Of a stretch of 64,000 bases of DNA, positions 40,771 through 51,540 are shown one piece after another; positions within the stretch are counted from its first letter, which is position 1, and each line of letters begins with the position of its first letter. Made by a program: the position numbers and the translations under genes. The notes under the pieces were generated by a model. That model worked only from the letters and a program-made list of their open reading frames with translations. It made no database searches and was not told where the DNA came from. Source of the stretch: Prorocentrum cordatum (lineage: Eukaryota > Sar > Dinophyceae > Prorocentrales > Prorocentraceae); NCBI GenBank assembly GCA_963575745.1, contig CAUYUJ010006335.1, forward strand, positions 951,262-1,015,261, in the 5' to 3' direction.

Positions 40771-41211
40771 CAGAAAGCGAGATTGTCGACGCGCGACGCG
40801 CGTTGGCTGCTGTCTCCACCGGCGGCGAGCTCGCTGAACGGTGGGCGCTGCTTGCTGGCAAAGGGGGCGTGGATGCAGCGAACATCGGCTGGGTGGCGAT
40901 GGCAGTGGGGCACCCGTGCGGTCCAGAGTCGGGCAGGAGGCTTTCCAGTCTCTGGCGCTATGTCTGAGGAGAGATATTGGCGCGGGCGGAGCGTCGAATC
41001 CAGAGGGCCAGACAGTGCCTACGCGGGGCGCTTAAGCGACCCGCCCGCCCTGCCTGGCCGGCCCCGCTCGAGCTCTGGTAGATGATCTTGCGCCCATATC
41101 GCAGAGTGTCTCGCGGGAAGCGAGGTGTCCGCTACGTGTCCCTGCAGATGCACTTGGGAGGCCCGCGCCGCTTTCTGGTTCTAGCGGTGCATCGGGCCCG
41201 ACGCTCCGGAC

Positions 41212-42255
41212 ATGCGTTCTTGGCGTGGCATCTCAGTCAGGAGTTGCGCTGCGCCAGGAAGCGCGGGATTCGCTTGCGCGGCCCCTTCGGCAAGGCACGC
41301 ATGGCGACGGCGTTCGGTCGCGACAGTGAGGGGCCCGCGTTCGCCCGCGGATGCCCCCCCGCATCGGCGCCGCGAGACGGCGATGCAATGGTGGCAGCTC
41401 TGCGCGCGGAGGCCTCGGGGGCCTGGTATCATCCGCGCTGCGGACCTGGAGGGCGTCGCCAACGCTTTCGCGTCCACGGGCTGGCCCAGCCTGGAGGGCG
41501 CCAACGCCGCCATCGCGGCGGGCGACCGCGCGCTGTCAGGGCGACAGCGATTTCGGTTCGCAGCTTTCACCTGCGCGTTCGGCGACATCTGCGTCAGTCC
41601 CAGCGTGGGGGCGCTCATCGGCGACCCATGGGCAGTCCGCGTTCCTGTCGTAGACGCAAGCAAACTCGCCCAGACGGCCCAGCGGCGCTTCGAGCTGATC
41701 GGGCCGCCCGCGACTACGTGGCGCCACTGCGAAAATGAGGACTTCGCGCTGGGCCAGGCCTCCCACTCCAACGCGGGCGATGCCATTCGCGCGATGTTGT
41801 CAGAGAGTTCGGCGCCGACCGACGAGATATCGCGATGGTCGCGGGCGCGCGGTCTGCCCCTGTCCGCCGAGCTTCGCCGCCGCGGCTACGCCCAGGACCC
41901 GGGCGAGAGCCCTTCGCGGCTGTTTCTGCGATCAGACGCGCGCGCTCGTCGGCGCGAGGCTCTCGAGCAAAAGTTTGCGCTGGAGGGGGGGCGGGGGGCG
42001 CTGGCGCCGCGAGACATCTTAGCGGTCGGTTCATGGGAGATTCTTCGCGTCGCGCGTGCAGAGCTGGCCCCCCGTCTTGCAGCAGTTAACGCAGCCTTTC
42101 ATTCGATGCGGAGGACTTGGTGCGCGAATCCGCCAGCGAGGCGCCCCTCCCCATCCGGGCCCAGCTCGACGCGCTCGCGGGCAGGGGCGTATTCTGCCGG
42201 CGCGCGGCGGGCGACGCGCGGGGGGCGCCGCGATCTGGAGGGGCTCTCATCTTAG
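41212..42255 (+). CDS. Unrecognised ORF, 347 codons
   Basis: Arg/Ala-rich product. Its central part (about residues 110-300: FRFAAFTCAFGDICVSPSVG, RFELIGPPATTWRHCENEDF, SRLFLRSDARARRREALEQK) has more balanced composition than neighbouring frames. No domain recognised. It could be the decayed linker of the LINE fragment upstream, another retroelement, or chance in high-GC DNA. Start codon arbitrary. Confidence 0.2.
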   Translation: MRSWRGISVRSCAAPGSAGFACAAPSARHAWRRRSVATVRGPRSPADAPPHRRRETAMQWWQLCARRPRGPGIIRAADLEGVANAFASTGWPSLEGANAAIAAGDRALSGRQRFRFAAFTCAFGDICVSPSVGALIGDPWAVRVPVVDASKLAQTAQRRFELIGPPATTWRHCENEDFALGQASHSNAGDAIRAMLSESSAPTDEISRWSRARGLPLSAELRRRGYAQDPGESPSRLFLRSDARARRREALEQKFALEGGRGALAPRDILAVGSWEILRVARAELAPRLAAVNAAFHSMRRTWCANPPARRPSPSGPSSTRSRAGAYSAGARRATRGGRRDLEGLSS

Positions 42256-43876
42256 ATCGGTTGTGGCAGATGATGCGTCGAGATGTCGGAATGTGCCCCT
42301 TCTGGCCATCGGCTTTCGAGGTCGTCGATTTCGATGGCATGAGCCACGGTCTGCGAATCCTGCGCGGCACCTCGGAGGGTGGGCCCCTCTCGCAGACAGG
42401 GCGACGGCAGCGCCGCTCGCGTGGGCCCCTCTCGTCGCAGATAGCGGCGCCGCGTCGGCGACGCGCAGATGGGGTCACGGCGCGACCTGCGCGCCTGGCC
42501 CCCGAGGGCCACCTCGCCGCAGGGTGAGTCCCTGCGCCCAAACGTGCATCCAGCATTTCGGACCTGATGGTGGGCAGCCTATCTTATGTAGTCAAGGTGG
42601 TGAAGTAATGATTGCTTCGGGCTCGGGAGGGGCCCGGGTCTTTGGGCCGCCCATTCGCAATCTTTCATGGAATCCCGCTGTGGCCCGGGCCCGCCGCGGT
42701 CAGGAAAGCCCCTTCGCGCCCTCGCATGCGCTCCTTCAAGTGGATACCCTTGCCAGGGAACTCCCTGCTTGGGTCCAGGGTGCCCTTGCCCTTGGTTTCT
42801 TGGGTTCCGATGGTCTTGCTATGAAAGGCGCGACGTACTGGGGTCTCAGGGTTGGGTTTCTCGTCGAAGGTTTCTCGTGGCCGAGCTCCCACTGCAGTTG
42901 AAGGATGACCGTGGCTCCCAGGGCGCGGCGGGCGGCGTCGATCGCCGCGCGGCCGTGGCGGGGCAATGGGGCAGGCGACCTTGGCGGGGCTCCTGCCCGC
43001 CGCGTTGCCGCGGCAGCCCTCGCTTCTCCTGCCGCTGGCCCTGCCCACCTCGGTCCTGCGGTCATGGTTCGATACTCTGGATGTCGCAGTGCAGTCGCGG
43101 TGCTGAGAGAAGGATTTTTCTGGGCTCAGGAGGGGCTCCGGGTTTCGGGCCGTTCCGTTTAGGTCCAGATCGGGGGGCCTCTTCGTGGCCGAGGGTCGCC
43201 GTGGTCAGGAAGGCTCTTTCGTTCCTGAGTTGGCGTTCCTTCTGGCAGTGCGTCGACTGTCATGGCGTGGGTGTCTTTTGTGGGAGGGTCTAGCGGGCCT
43301 CGTCAAACCAAGGTTGCCAGAAGTCTCGAATTTCAGGATCCTTTGATGCCTCTGCGGGGGGAGCATTATCATGCGGTTGCACCGCTCTTTGGGGGCTCCT
43401 GGACGCGCTGTCAAGCATTTTTTGTTGGCCCCCCCGTTTTTGTGACGTTTGGAGTGCCCATCTCATCTGGCTCGGTCCGAGTCAGTGTCGGTTTTCGGAC
43501 AACCCGCCGCGGCCCAATGCTTGCACTGCTCAGTTTTGTGTCCGTGGTGCGGCCGATCCGGCTCGATTCCGATTCTGTGTCTGAGCAGCCCGATCCGAGT
43601 TGATGTAATGATGCGATGTTGAGTGCTCCTGTCCAGGGGGCGGCAGAGCCAACTGGATCAGGGCGATCAGCGTGAGGAAAGTTCCGCAGTCAAGGTTCAG
43701 CGAGAGCTCGGATGTGACCCATTTGGGCGCATCGCACCGATCAGCGTCACAGGGCCGGCCATCCCAGTCTCGCGACGCCACGCCCAGCACGCCACGCCGA
43801 CAAGAACTCGCTCGAACCCTCCGGTTCCAATCGTATACTTTGCCTCGTACCAGTCGCGTCCCAGGTAGTCACGAAG
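42256..43876. other. No recognisable gene; dispersed repeat similarity at 42740-42830
   Basis: The stretch 42740-42830 (CCCTGCTTGGGTCCAGGGTG, then TTGGTTTCTTGGGTT) resembles 3235-3285. 43550-43590 has GATTCCGATT words. 43890-44010 is CT-rich (CCCGTTCATCCCTCCTTCC) and runs into the LINE endonuclease frame. Confidence 0.45.
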
Positions 43877-44791
43877 TTGGCATTGCGCTTCCCGTTCATC
43901 CCTCCTTCCCCGTTCATCCCTCCTTCCCGCCCCCCCTCCCCGTTCATCCTTCCTTCCCCCCCCCCTCCTCCCCTGCCCCTCGCTCTGCCTCTGTCCCCCC
44001 CTCCCCTCCCAGGCTGCGAGGAGATCAGTTGCACGTTGAAGTTCGCGGATGTGATACTTTGTCCTGCGACGACATGCAGACAGAGATTGAAGGCACCAAT
44101 TAGCACAATGAAGTTGTCGCATCACAAGATGTTCTCGCATGGCTGGGAGAAAGGCAGGCGCGCCAACAAAAGTGCGGGATGTGCGATCTTCGTGAGAAGG
44201 AGGTGCATCAGTGACTTTCACATCTGCGAGGCGCGCGCGGCCCCGACGGACCTCGCGGGGAGAGGAGGCCTGTTGAGGATCAAGAGCGGACAGTTCGATT
44301 TGACATTGATCACGGCGTACTACCCGCCGCCCAGCAATATGCCAGTGGAAGCATGGAGATCTACCTGTAAGAGAGTCACGGACTGGGTGCACAAGATGAT
44401 CCAAGAGAGTAAGCAAAGGTCTCTCGTGGTGGTTGGTTTGGATTCTAATTGTCAATTTGGGACTCGGAAGGTTGGCCAAGGATTGCCGACGCCAACTTAT
44501 GACGATCATCATGTCGGTCGTTTCGCCACTGGCGTCGAGAGTGAGGTTTCAGAGGGCATATGGCGCATCCTGCGCATGGAGCAGATGGCAGTGGCCGACT
44601 CGTTCTTCCCGACGGGCCCGACATATTGTGGCGTGGACTCGACCAGCAACCCTGGCCATCTGCTCGTACCAGTAGAGGCCATCCAGCTTACACAGAGGTG
44701 CAAGATTCTTCGACGAGCCCAGAGAGAGTTGCAAATCATACCAGATGTCAAACCACGAGATCACGCGCCACTGCTCTGGGCGGCCCAGTAA
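43877..44791 (+). pseudogene. LINE APE-type endonuclease (N-terminally incomplete)
   Basis: The genuine part starts about 44030 (LKFADVILCPATTCRQ), after a Pro/Ser artefact from CT-rich DNA. It continues with NKSAGCAIFVRRR, LLRIKSGQFDLTLITAYYPP, the catalytic-type VGLDSNCQFG (Asp 189, Asn 191), SFFPTGPTYCGVDS and RDHAPL (Asp 295, His 296). These are the middle and C-terminal motifs of the exonuclease/endonuclease/phosphatase fold that nicks the target in LINEs. The first strands with the N and E residues are absent or unrecognisable. The stop at 44789 overlaps the start of the RT frame by 47 nt. Confidence 0.75.
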
Positions 44792-47050
44792 GCCCCGATG
44801 GGATCGAGATCAGATATGGAAGATGCTCCAGCACGATGGCAGTGGGGCAGAGATTCTTATGGAGATCGAAAGACTCTCGGCGTCCAAGCAGCAGGAGTGG
44901 TACAGAGATACAGGCAGGACCGACCCCAGCCAGGCCTGGGACGCACTGGTGTCCGACCTACGCGCTGCAGCCCTTCCAGAGCTACAGCAGACGAGCCAGC
45001 AGGGGGGCTACTCTCGAGCGTACCGTGAACGGCGACGCGAACTCCTGGAACTTCGACGGCAGCTGAGGTTGAACCCCCAGGACCAGCAACTCCTGGACCA
45101 GCTTGGGACTCTACTGGCAGATACACAACAGAAGCCGCCGTCCAAAGTGGTCCCCGATACTTCGAGGCTGCCAGTGCAATTTCTTGACCTACCTGCTTCT
45201 CGGAGTGACCCAGGACCTGCTGCTGCTGAACTGGATCCACTGCGACCTGCCGACGCCTTCTGGAGGAGCAACACCGAAGATCTGGAGTGGCAGTCTTCTC
45301 AGTTGGGCTTTGGAGTTCCTGCTCTTGGACAGCTACCAGAGCCATCTCTGATTGGGAGGCAATTTATTCGTGATAGACGGGGCGCTGAGGGTCTCCCAGC
45401 TTCAGAGGCAGCTGCTGGAGGACGACGAGATCGGCCTGACGACCCTCAACCTGGACTCCCTGCTGGCGAAAATCCTGGCGCGCCTGGCGCGCCAGGTTCA
45501 GTCGTCGCTGGGTGGTCGACCCCCTCCCAGAGGCCCTCGGGGTTGGAGGAATCGCTCCGAGGGACACCGTGTGGAGGCGGCGGCCAACCCGTTTTGCTGG
45601 ACGCTCCCATGGCAAGTGCCACACATGTTGCCGAGGCAGTTCGAGTGCGACTTCGCGAGTTGGATCGGCTTATCAAGCGAGAACGACGACAGTTGGACAC
45701 GATTCACATAGACAGATTACTGGAAGAAGCAGATCTACATCGACGCTCGAACGACACCAGCAATCTGTGGAGGGTGGTCTATCAGATTGGCGCGAGGTGC
45801 AGGGGACCACGACAGCGGGCGTTCAACATGCCAGACTCGTATCGCCCGGGCCTGCAGGAGTGGGAGGAGACAATGAAGGCCTCTGCCAAAGACGGGGGCT
45901 TCTCGGCCAAGGTGCTGCAGTCGCCATCTGACCCATCCTGGACCGAACTCCAGCGCCTGCAGGAGGACGGCCCCGAGGACTTAGGCGGTGCCGCAGCCTC
46001 GCTTGCCTGGGACGACTGGTTCCGCACGCTAGGTCAGCCACGCCGTGCAGCGAGGAGAAGATATGCCCCGAGCCACTCGTTGTCAGCTGAACTGTGGTAC
46101 TGGCTCGCACAGCACGTCACGAAGCAGATCGCGGGGGAGTGGCCTTTCACCCATCATTTAACGGATGCTCAATTGGAAAAGGTGGGGTCCCGCATGCGCG
46201 TACACTGCCCGAACTTCGCGGAGAGACTTCGGAGGCTATTCAGACAATTTGGGGTGAAGTCTAGGACTCCGTCGTGCCGGCATTGGAGTAGGACCTTTCA
46301 GCTCTCCAAGGGGAACCTCAAGCGGGGCACGAGGGCCATGCGACTTATCCATTGTTATTGCCCGATGGGGAAAGCTTGGCATCGGGGCCTCTACCTTCGC
46401 AGCGATCATCCTCCCCTGCCCCCGCACGCACATGGATATGCAGCACATCGAGCACGTCAAAACGCACAGCTGGTTGCAACAATCCACAGTTGGAGGTTGA
46501 AGAAACTGGGGGTATCACACATACTCGTCAACAAGGACATGTCGAATGCGTTCCCCTCGGCCTCGCACGAGGAGCTTGCGCGCACGGTCTTAGAGGTTAT
46601 TCCGCACCCGCAAGATCGTGCTTTCTTTCATCAACGGCACGAGGAGGCGGTGATGGAGATCAGGGCGGGGGAGGAAGTGGGGTACTATCAGCCGACGCAT
46701 GGATCTGGGATGGGGGACGGGAACGCCTGCGAGCTTGTCGTGCGTAGCTTTCTTCGCCCTGTGGAGGCCTGGCGGGACGAGCTACTAGAGCAGCCTGATT
46801 TGTTCCAAGTGGCACGACAGTCCCAACCTGTTTTGCTCTACAGGGCCGCCAACATCATGACGTGTGCGCTGACTAATGCGATGCACGACGTCTCGGTCAG
46901 AGACTATGCTGACGATATGCATCAGACTGTGCCCTTGTGCGCCCCGAACTCTGTAGAAGCAAGGCAAAAACTTCTGGCGTCTAACCAGGTCCTGGGCAGA
47001 AAGCTGGAGGAGGGGGGCGTTTTTTTCTCAAAACCCAGACACGGAGGTGT
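44745..47050 (+). pseudogene. LINE reverse transcriptase
   Basis: Frame 3. An N-terminal linker rich in Gln/Arg/Glu (REL, RRQLRL words) is followed by a variable Pro/Gly region, then RT: MRLIHCYCPMGKAWHRGLY (from 46338), motif A NKDMSNAFPSASHEEL (Asp 598, codon 46536), motif B GSGMGDGNACELV, and motif C YADD (46905-46916). The palm residues are intact. The continuation of the protein after FFSKPRHGG moves to frame 1 at about 47040, so frame 3 beyond that to 47291 is spurious. With the downstream segments it makes one LINE ORF2-type protein. Confidence 0.88.
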
Positions 47051-48350
47051 GCATGCCAGTTATGACGGGCCCAGGGGCATACACGGCTACTCGAGTTTTA
47101 CTTGCCAAAAGTATTGCTGTGCCTGGGGTGGTGGCTGCAGAGAGTCTGTACCTGGGAGGGATGGGGCACCTTACGGGCGGGAGTGCAGCAGAAGTCAGGC
47201 GGAGGGTGGAAGCGACGAGGTCAGCTTGGAGGAGGATGGGCAGGTTCTGGGAGGTTACTCATTCTATTCGATTGGAGAGGATGGCGTTTAAAGGCATCAT
47301 CTTGTCGGCTGCATACTCGGGGTTGGAGACCTACCTTCTCAGTAAGCAGGACCTTCGCCGACTGGATGCCGTCGTCCTGGGATTTGCGAGAGTAGTCTTG
47401 CGCGATCGCAAGCCTGAGTTCATAGAAGGTGCTCCAGACGGAGCTCGACTGAAGTACCGCTCCCTGGCCGAGAGCACGCTGCTGACAAAAATGCGCATCA
47501 CCAATGCCCGTGCTGAGTTGTTGGTTCGAAGGCTTCGCCAGTGGCGACGGTTCGTTGAGTACCCCCAGGACAGCAGGCAGCCCTTGGTAGCGCTCTTCGG
47601 GACCTTGGAAGGCTTGGAGGAGGCCGACGCTTTCCTGGAGGACGGGACGGTGAGCCCGTCTGCGAATCCGTGGGCCCAGTTGCTTCAGAAGGACCTCCAG
47701 GCCTTGCAGTACCTCGAGGGGGGCCCAGAGTTCCTGGCTGAGTATTCGGTGCGTGACATCTTCACGAGGGACATGGTGGGTAGGCTCTTTCGCAGGTTCA
47801 ATCCAGAGAAGCTCAGAAAGGTACCCGAAGTTCGGGGCCCCCGCAGTAATAATCACCCAGAAGACCCCGAGCAAGGCCCTCCAGAGGCGCATGTTTGCGA
47901 GCTTCCAGGAGACGATCCAGAGGTGGTCTGTGGGCAGGTGTTCTACAGCAAGGGGGCTCTGCGGGCGCATCAGGTGCATCATCCTTCTCATAAGTTGCGA
48001 GTTCCTGCTCATCTATTGGTTGTCACTAACCAGTGTCCCTATTGCATGTCCACGTTCAAGAGCGAGGTCACGGCCAAGCGTCATGTTGCCATGTCACTCC
48101 GAATGCGCAGGCTCATCACAGATTGGAGCCCCTATGCACCCGAGCCTATCGTCCCGTCTGACCTCCGCTGCCCCTTCTGCCTGGATATCGACACGACCCC
48201 CGAATGCTTCGTTTGTAACATGCAGCCTGGCACAAGGAAGATAGGGGCTTTTGAGAGCCTTGCAGAGTTGCAGCTACACATACGGGAAGTACACGCGCCA
48301 CCTGCACCTGACTTGATCTTCTACGATACTCAGCCTGATGGATCTGGCCT
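47047..48350 (+). pseudogene. LINE thumb/connection and zinc-finger region
   Basis: Frame 1. A helical thumb-like part (MGHLTGGSAAEVRRRVE, AWRRMGRFW, LSAAYSGLETYLLSKQDLRR) typical of the region after LINE RT is followed by putative zinc fingers: C284-x10-C295 then H-x-V-H-H (308-312), and C330-P-Y-C333 with H near 346, followed by RCPFCLDIDTTPECFVC. C-terminal CCHC-like or C2H2-like fingers are common in LINEs and bind template RNA or DNA. After ~48340 this frame becomes Arg/Gly/Ala-rich and is probably no longer coding. Confidence 0.78.
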
Positions 48351-48629
48351 CTCGCGCCCTCAGCGTCGGAGGGGCAGACAGGGCCGCCGCCTTGCGCTCA
48401 CGCAGCGGGGAGCGAGGCGCGGGCGCAGCACGGAGGGGGGGTCCGAGGCCCAGCAGAGAGCGCCCTCCAGCAGGAGGCCAACCGAGGCGCGGGCCCGCGG
48501 CGGAGCCTCAGCCCGCGGCCGCGGGCGCGGGACAGCCGGTGGGAGCAGGCCTGCCCGCCCCTGCCGCGGTGGCGCACGCGGCGGCGGGAGGCGCGCAGCC
48601 ACCGCCTCAGCAGCGCCCTCCACAGCAGC

Positions 48630-49322
48630 AGCGACAGGGCGGCAATTTGAACAAGATGCCGGCGCAGCTCTTCGAAGCGGCCGACAACAACTACGGCCTC
48701 AACCGCGGAGACGTCCTCCGTCTCGGGGACGAGCCGATGCCGATCGAACTCGTGCAGGCGATCATGCCAGTGCTAGTCAGGTCGATGTTGCACACGCGGC
48801 AGGGGCTGGCAGCTCTGGAGTCGGTGGTCTTCAACATAGCGCACCTGCAGGCGGACCACGAGGTGTGCCAGGCGATGCGGTTGACGGGCAGATACTTTGT
48901 GCAGGAGGCTCAGCGCCTCCGCCTCCAGCATCGCCAGGAGATCCAGAATGGCGTGAGAGTCGTGGAACTAGACAAACTCGGTGTACCACATCCTCACTTA
49001 TGGCTCACATTAGTCGGGGCTTTGCAGCAGCAAGGAGATCGAGTGGGAGCGCAGACGGCAGCGATGATCAAGACCTACATGGACACAGTGAAGGCCGACC
49101 AGAGCATGGCCAACGAGACGCAGGTTCTGCAAGATAGGCTTCACGCACGATCGGGCGACGATGAAGATCTTCTTGGAGGCCAGCGGGTCGGGGATCCAAG
49201 TGGAAGTACTCTCGGGCCTCGTCCAGCTCGGGGCGACCATCAAGAGAGGGACGCATCCGCGGTCTCACCAGGAGAGGCTGATGCAGTTGGCGCTGGATGG
49301 CATGGAGAACCTCGGCCTTTGA
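48630..49322 (+). pseudogene. LINE extra C-terminal helical domain
   Basis: Frame 2 from ~48640 (NLNKMPAQLFEAADNNYGLN, PIELVQAIMPVLVRSMLH, LESVVFNIAHLQAD, GALQQQGDRVGAQ) reads as a well-composed helical protein. Near 49140 it passes to frame 3 (TMKIFLEASGSGIQVEVLSG, HQERLMQLALDGMENLGL) and ends at TGA 49320. It lies after the zinc fingers, separated by a Gln/Pro/Ala-rich linker. I recognise no family. It may be a separate small ORF of the element or an extension of the RT protein. Confidence 0.55.
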
Positions 49323-50154
49323 TGAATGGAAATACGGACACTCTTGGTGCTGAACGACGGCGGCCTCGTGATCTGATGCATCCTGAGCCCCGTCCTGCAC
49401 GCGGCGCTGCCATCAGGGCGGCGCCACCTCGCCCCGCTGCCCGTGCCCGCCAGCTTCCAGCAGATGCACCCGCACGAGGCGGGTTCTCCTCCTCCACTCG
49501 TCCTCGTCTTGTCTCCTCGTCGTCTGAGCGTCGTCCTCGCCTCACCTCGTCCTCCACTCTCGATGATGCGGTCTTCCGTCTCATTCGTGGCCCTGCTTGG
49601 AGGGAGGAGGGAGGAGCCCGACGGTGACAATGCTGTTGGGGCTGCTTCGGTCCGAATTTACGGTCCCCTCTCCTGGGCCCAACTTTTTGGCTCTGAGTTT
49701 TCGGACTTGCGTTTCAGAACTTCTGTTCCTTCCTGGGTGGTCCTGGGCCCTCTCTTGTGTGTTGGTAGTCTTGTAGTTTTGTCGAGGCCTTCGCGTGGCC
49801 TGGCCCCAGGGTTTTCTCCGAGCTGGGTTAGCCGTGGCACGCTGCCCCCCCCCCCCCCCCCTCCGTGCGAATGCACCGTTATTCGTTAGCGCATTCTAGG
49901 CGCTTGAGCTGTCCTGCGAATGCCCCGTGTTAGAGCAGCCAGACTCGTGCACCTGCAGAGCTCTGCCGCCGCCCAGGCTGCCCCCCCTCCCCCGGGTGCG
50001 CCTCGCTCGTCCGCCTGTCCCCCCTCCTGCTGCTGCCCCTTCCCTCTGCCAGCCGCTGCTCTCGGTGCCGCTGCCGTGTCCACCGCGTTCGCCAGCGCCC
50101 GCCGCCTGGAAGCGGATGGTTCCTCCTGGCTTCCCAGACGGGGTCCGAGCGCGG
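49323..50154. other. No recognisable gene; C17 run at 49846-49862
   Basis: Probably LINE 3' untranslated sequence at first, then unassigned. The homopolymer C run lies at about 49846-49862. Confidence 0.5.
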
Positions 50155-50375
50155 TCGGACCGAGGCACAAGATCGAGGTCGGCTCGCAAACGTTACCCGA
50201 GTGTTTTTCGTACTTGTTGGATGCTCTTGTGTACCCTGGGGGAGGGCGCCCTAGTGTTTCTCGCCCTCGTGGAATGTTCTTGAGTAGTGTTGGAGGTTCA
50301 GTGTGTTTTGGCCAGCGGAGGGGTTCATGTTCTTGAAGGATTTTCTTTTGTCCTAGGTCCGACAGTAGACGGCGT
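50155..50375 (+). repeat. Dispersed repeat, copy 2
   Basis: Colinear with 18776-18960 (see there): GACCGAGGCACAAGATCGAGG, GGATGCTCTTGTGTACCCTG, GGCCAGCGGAGGGGTTCATG, CTAGGTCCGACAGTAG. Longer and diverged. Confidence 0.5.
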
Positions 50376-50387
50376 CGGAGGATCGCA

Positions 50388-50415
50388 CCGCATCGCCGAT
50401 GCATCGGCGATGCGG
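50388..50415. repeat. 28 bp perfect palindrome
   Basis: CCGCATCGCCGATG followed by its exact reverse complement CATCGGCGATGCGG, with no spacer. Confidence 0.92.
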
Positions 50416-50445
50416 CGCGATGAGGAGCCCGATTTTCTCCACGCT

Positions 50446-50471
50446 TGCGTCGCCGATGCATCGGCGATGCA
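50446..50471. repeat. 26 bp near-perfect palindrome, second copy
   Basis: Centred on GATGCATC at 50458/50459. Same core GCCGATGCATCGGCGATGC as the first palindrome with one mispaired position. A third half-copy (GATGCATTGGCGGTGC) follows at 50474-50490. Confidence 0.85.
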
Positions 50472-50724
50472 CTGATGCATTGGCGGTGCGGCTCGACCCT
50501 CCTATCCCATCTATTCGGACCAAGCCCGGAAGGCCTCCTCCTACGTTTCCCCCCCGCCCCCCCCGTCAGAACCCCCCTCAGCCCACCCCTCCTGCATCGT
50601 TTTTTTAAGGTCGGGTCATCCAACGGTGAGATCAGGGAACGAACCCAGCTGGATGCTCATGTATCTTTCTTCCAGGGGCCGTTGAGAGCGATTTTCCTGC
50701 AATCCCACTCCTCAGGGCCCATTT

Positions 50725-50920
50725 TGATCCCATCGATCCGATTCGATGTTGATTCCGGCTGGCCCGATCCGATTCGATTCCGACTCCGATTCTGGCGATC
50801 CCGTGTGGCCGCTGTGCACCCTGGCGCAGCAGATCCGATTCGATTCCGACTCCGTGCGGACGTTGCCCGATCCAGTGCACATGCCGTTTCGATCCGACGT
50901 CCCGATTCGATGCTGACTTA
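50725..50920. repeat. CCGATTCGATTCCGA degenerate repeat
   Basis: Six or more GATCCGATTCGAT / GATTCCGACTCCG units, the same vocabulary as 2110-2560. Confidence 0.6.
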
Positions 50921-50949
50921 TCCTACCCCTGCCCCTGCCCCACCGTTAC

Positions 50950-51048
50950 TAGGGGGGCACATGCGAACCCCACCCCTCCCCCCCAGGATTTCTGAGGGGG
51001 AGGGTGGGGTTCACTCCGTAGGGGGTAGGGTTCGCATGTGGCCCCCCA
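50950..51048. mobile_element. MITE-like element with 5 bp target duplication
   Basis: Inverted ends AGGGGGGCACATGCGAACCC (from 50951) and GGGTTCGCATGTGGCCCCCC (to 51047) match with one indel. GTTAC occurs immediately outside both ends (50945-50949 and 51049-51053). The interior has CCACCCCTCCCCCC / GGGGGAGGGTGGGG arms, so the 99 bp folds as a hairpin. No coding capacity. Confidence 0.72.
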
Positions 51049-51130
51049 GTTACGCCCCCACCCTCGGCTGGAGCAGCAGCTCTGCGGGCTGGACCCGGGC
51101 GGCTGCCCCCCCGACCCCCCGAAAGGAGAG

Positions 51131-51149
51131 AGAGAGAGAGAGAGAGAGC
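51131..51149. repeat. (GA)n microsatellite
   Basis: About ten GA dinucleotides. Confidence 0.9.
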
Positions 51150-51461
51150 CTGGCGGCCACGCCCGGCCGAGGCCGGCGGCAACGCCCTGGGGGTTCCGAC
51201 GCCGATGGTGGCGTGAGCTGCGGGTAATCTGCAGCTCGGCACCGGAGAGGAGGCTGCTCGGGGGGGGGGGGGGTCGGGCGGGTGGTCATAGTCGGAAGTT
51301 GATAGACCTCCTACCCTGTCACGTCGATCAGCGAATTGGCCGTTACGGTTCGCGAGAGGGCGTCGCGGCCGTCATTTTTGCGCCAGGTCCGTCGGTTTCG
51401 GTCCCAGGCAGTTTCCACCAGCGGAGGTTTCTTGAAGGGAGGTTTGTCCACCGCCGAGTAA

Positions 51462-51540
51462 TGGGGGATGACCCCAATTGGGGGGTGAAGAAAGCTCTTC
51501 AGGGCCCTGTTCTTCACCCCCCATTTAGGTCACCCCCCAT
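51462..51540. mobile_element. MITE-like inverted-repeat element, family 1, short copy
   Basis: Left end TGGGGGATGACCCCAATTGG then GGGGTGAAG (51462-51490); right end CTTCACCCCCCATTTAGGTC then ACCCCCCA (51512-51539). The arms pair with few mismatches around a 21 bp loop. The end sequences match the 3067-3210 element. Confidence 0.6.

Larger units (their letters stand above)
43877..49322 (+). mobile_element. LINE-type non-LTR retrotransposon, frame-disrupted
   Basis: Order: APE-type endonuclease, RT with YADD, a cysteine/histidine zinc-finger region and an additional helical domain ending at TGA 49320-49322. The reading frame moves 2 to 3 (~44780), 3 to 1 (~47040), 1 to 2 (~48350-48640) and 2 to 3 (~49140). 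The 5' end of the endonuclease is missing and replaced by CT-rich DNA, so the copy is 5'-truncated or the junction is rearranged. No poly(A) or target duplication found at the 3' end. Confidence 0.8.

Noticed and set aside
48338-48629. Start of the extra LINE domain at ATG 48338
   Set aside because: The first ~100 codons are Ala/Arg/Gly/Pro-rich linker-like sequence where two frames are equally open; the convincing protein begins near 48640.
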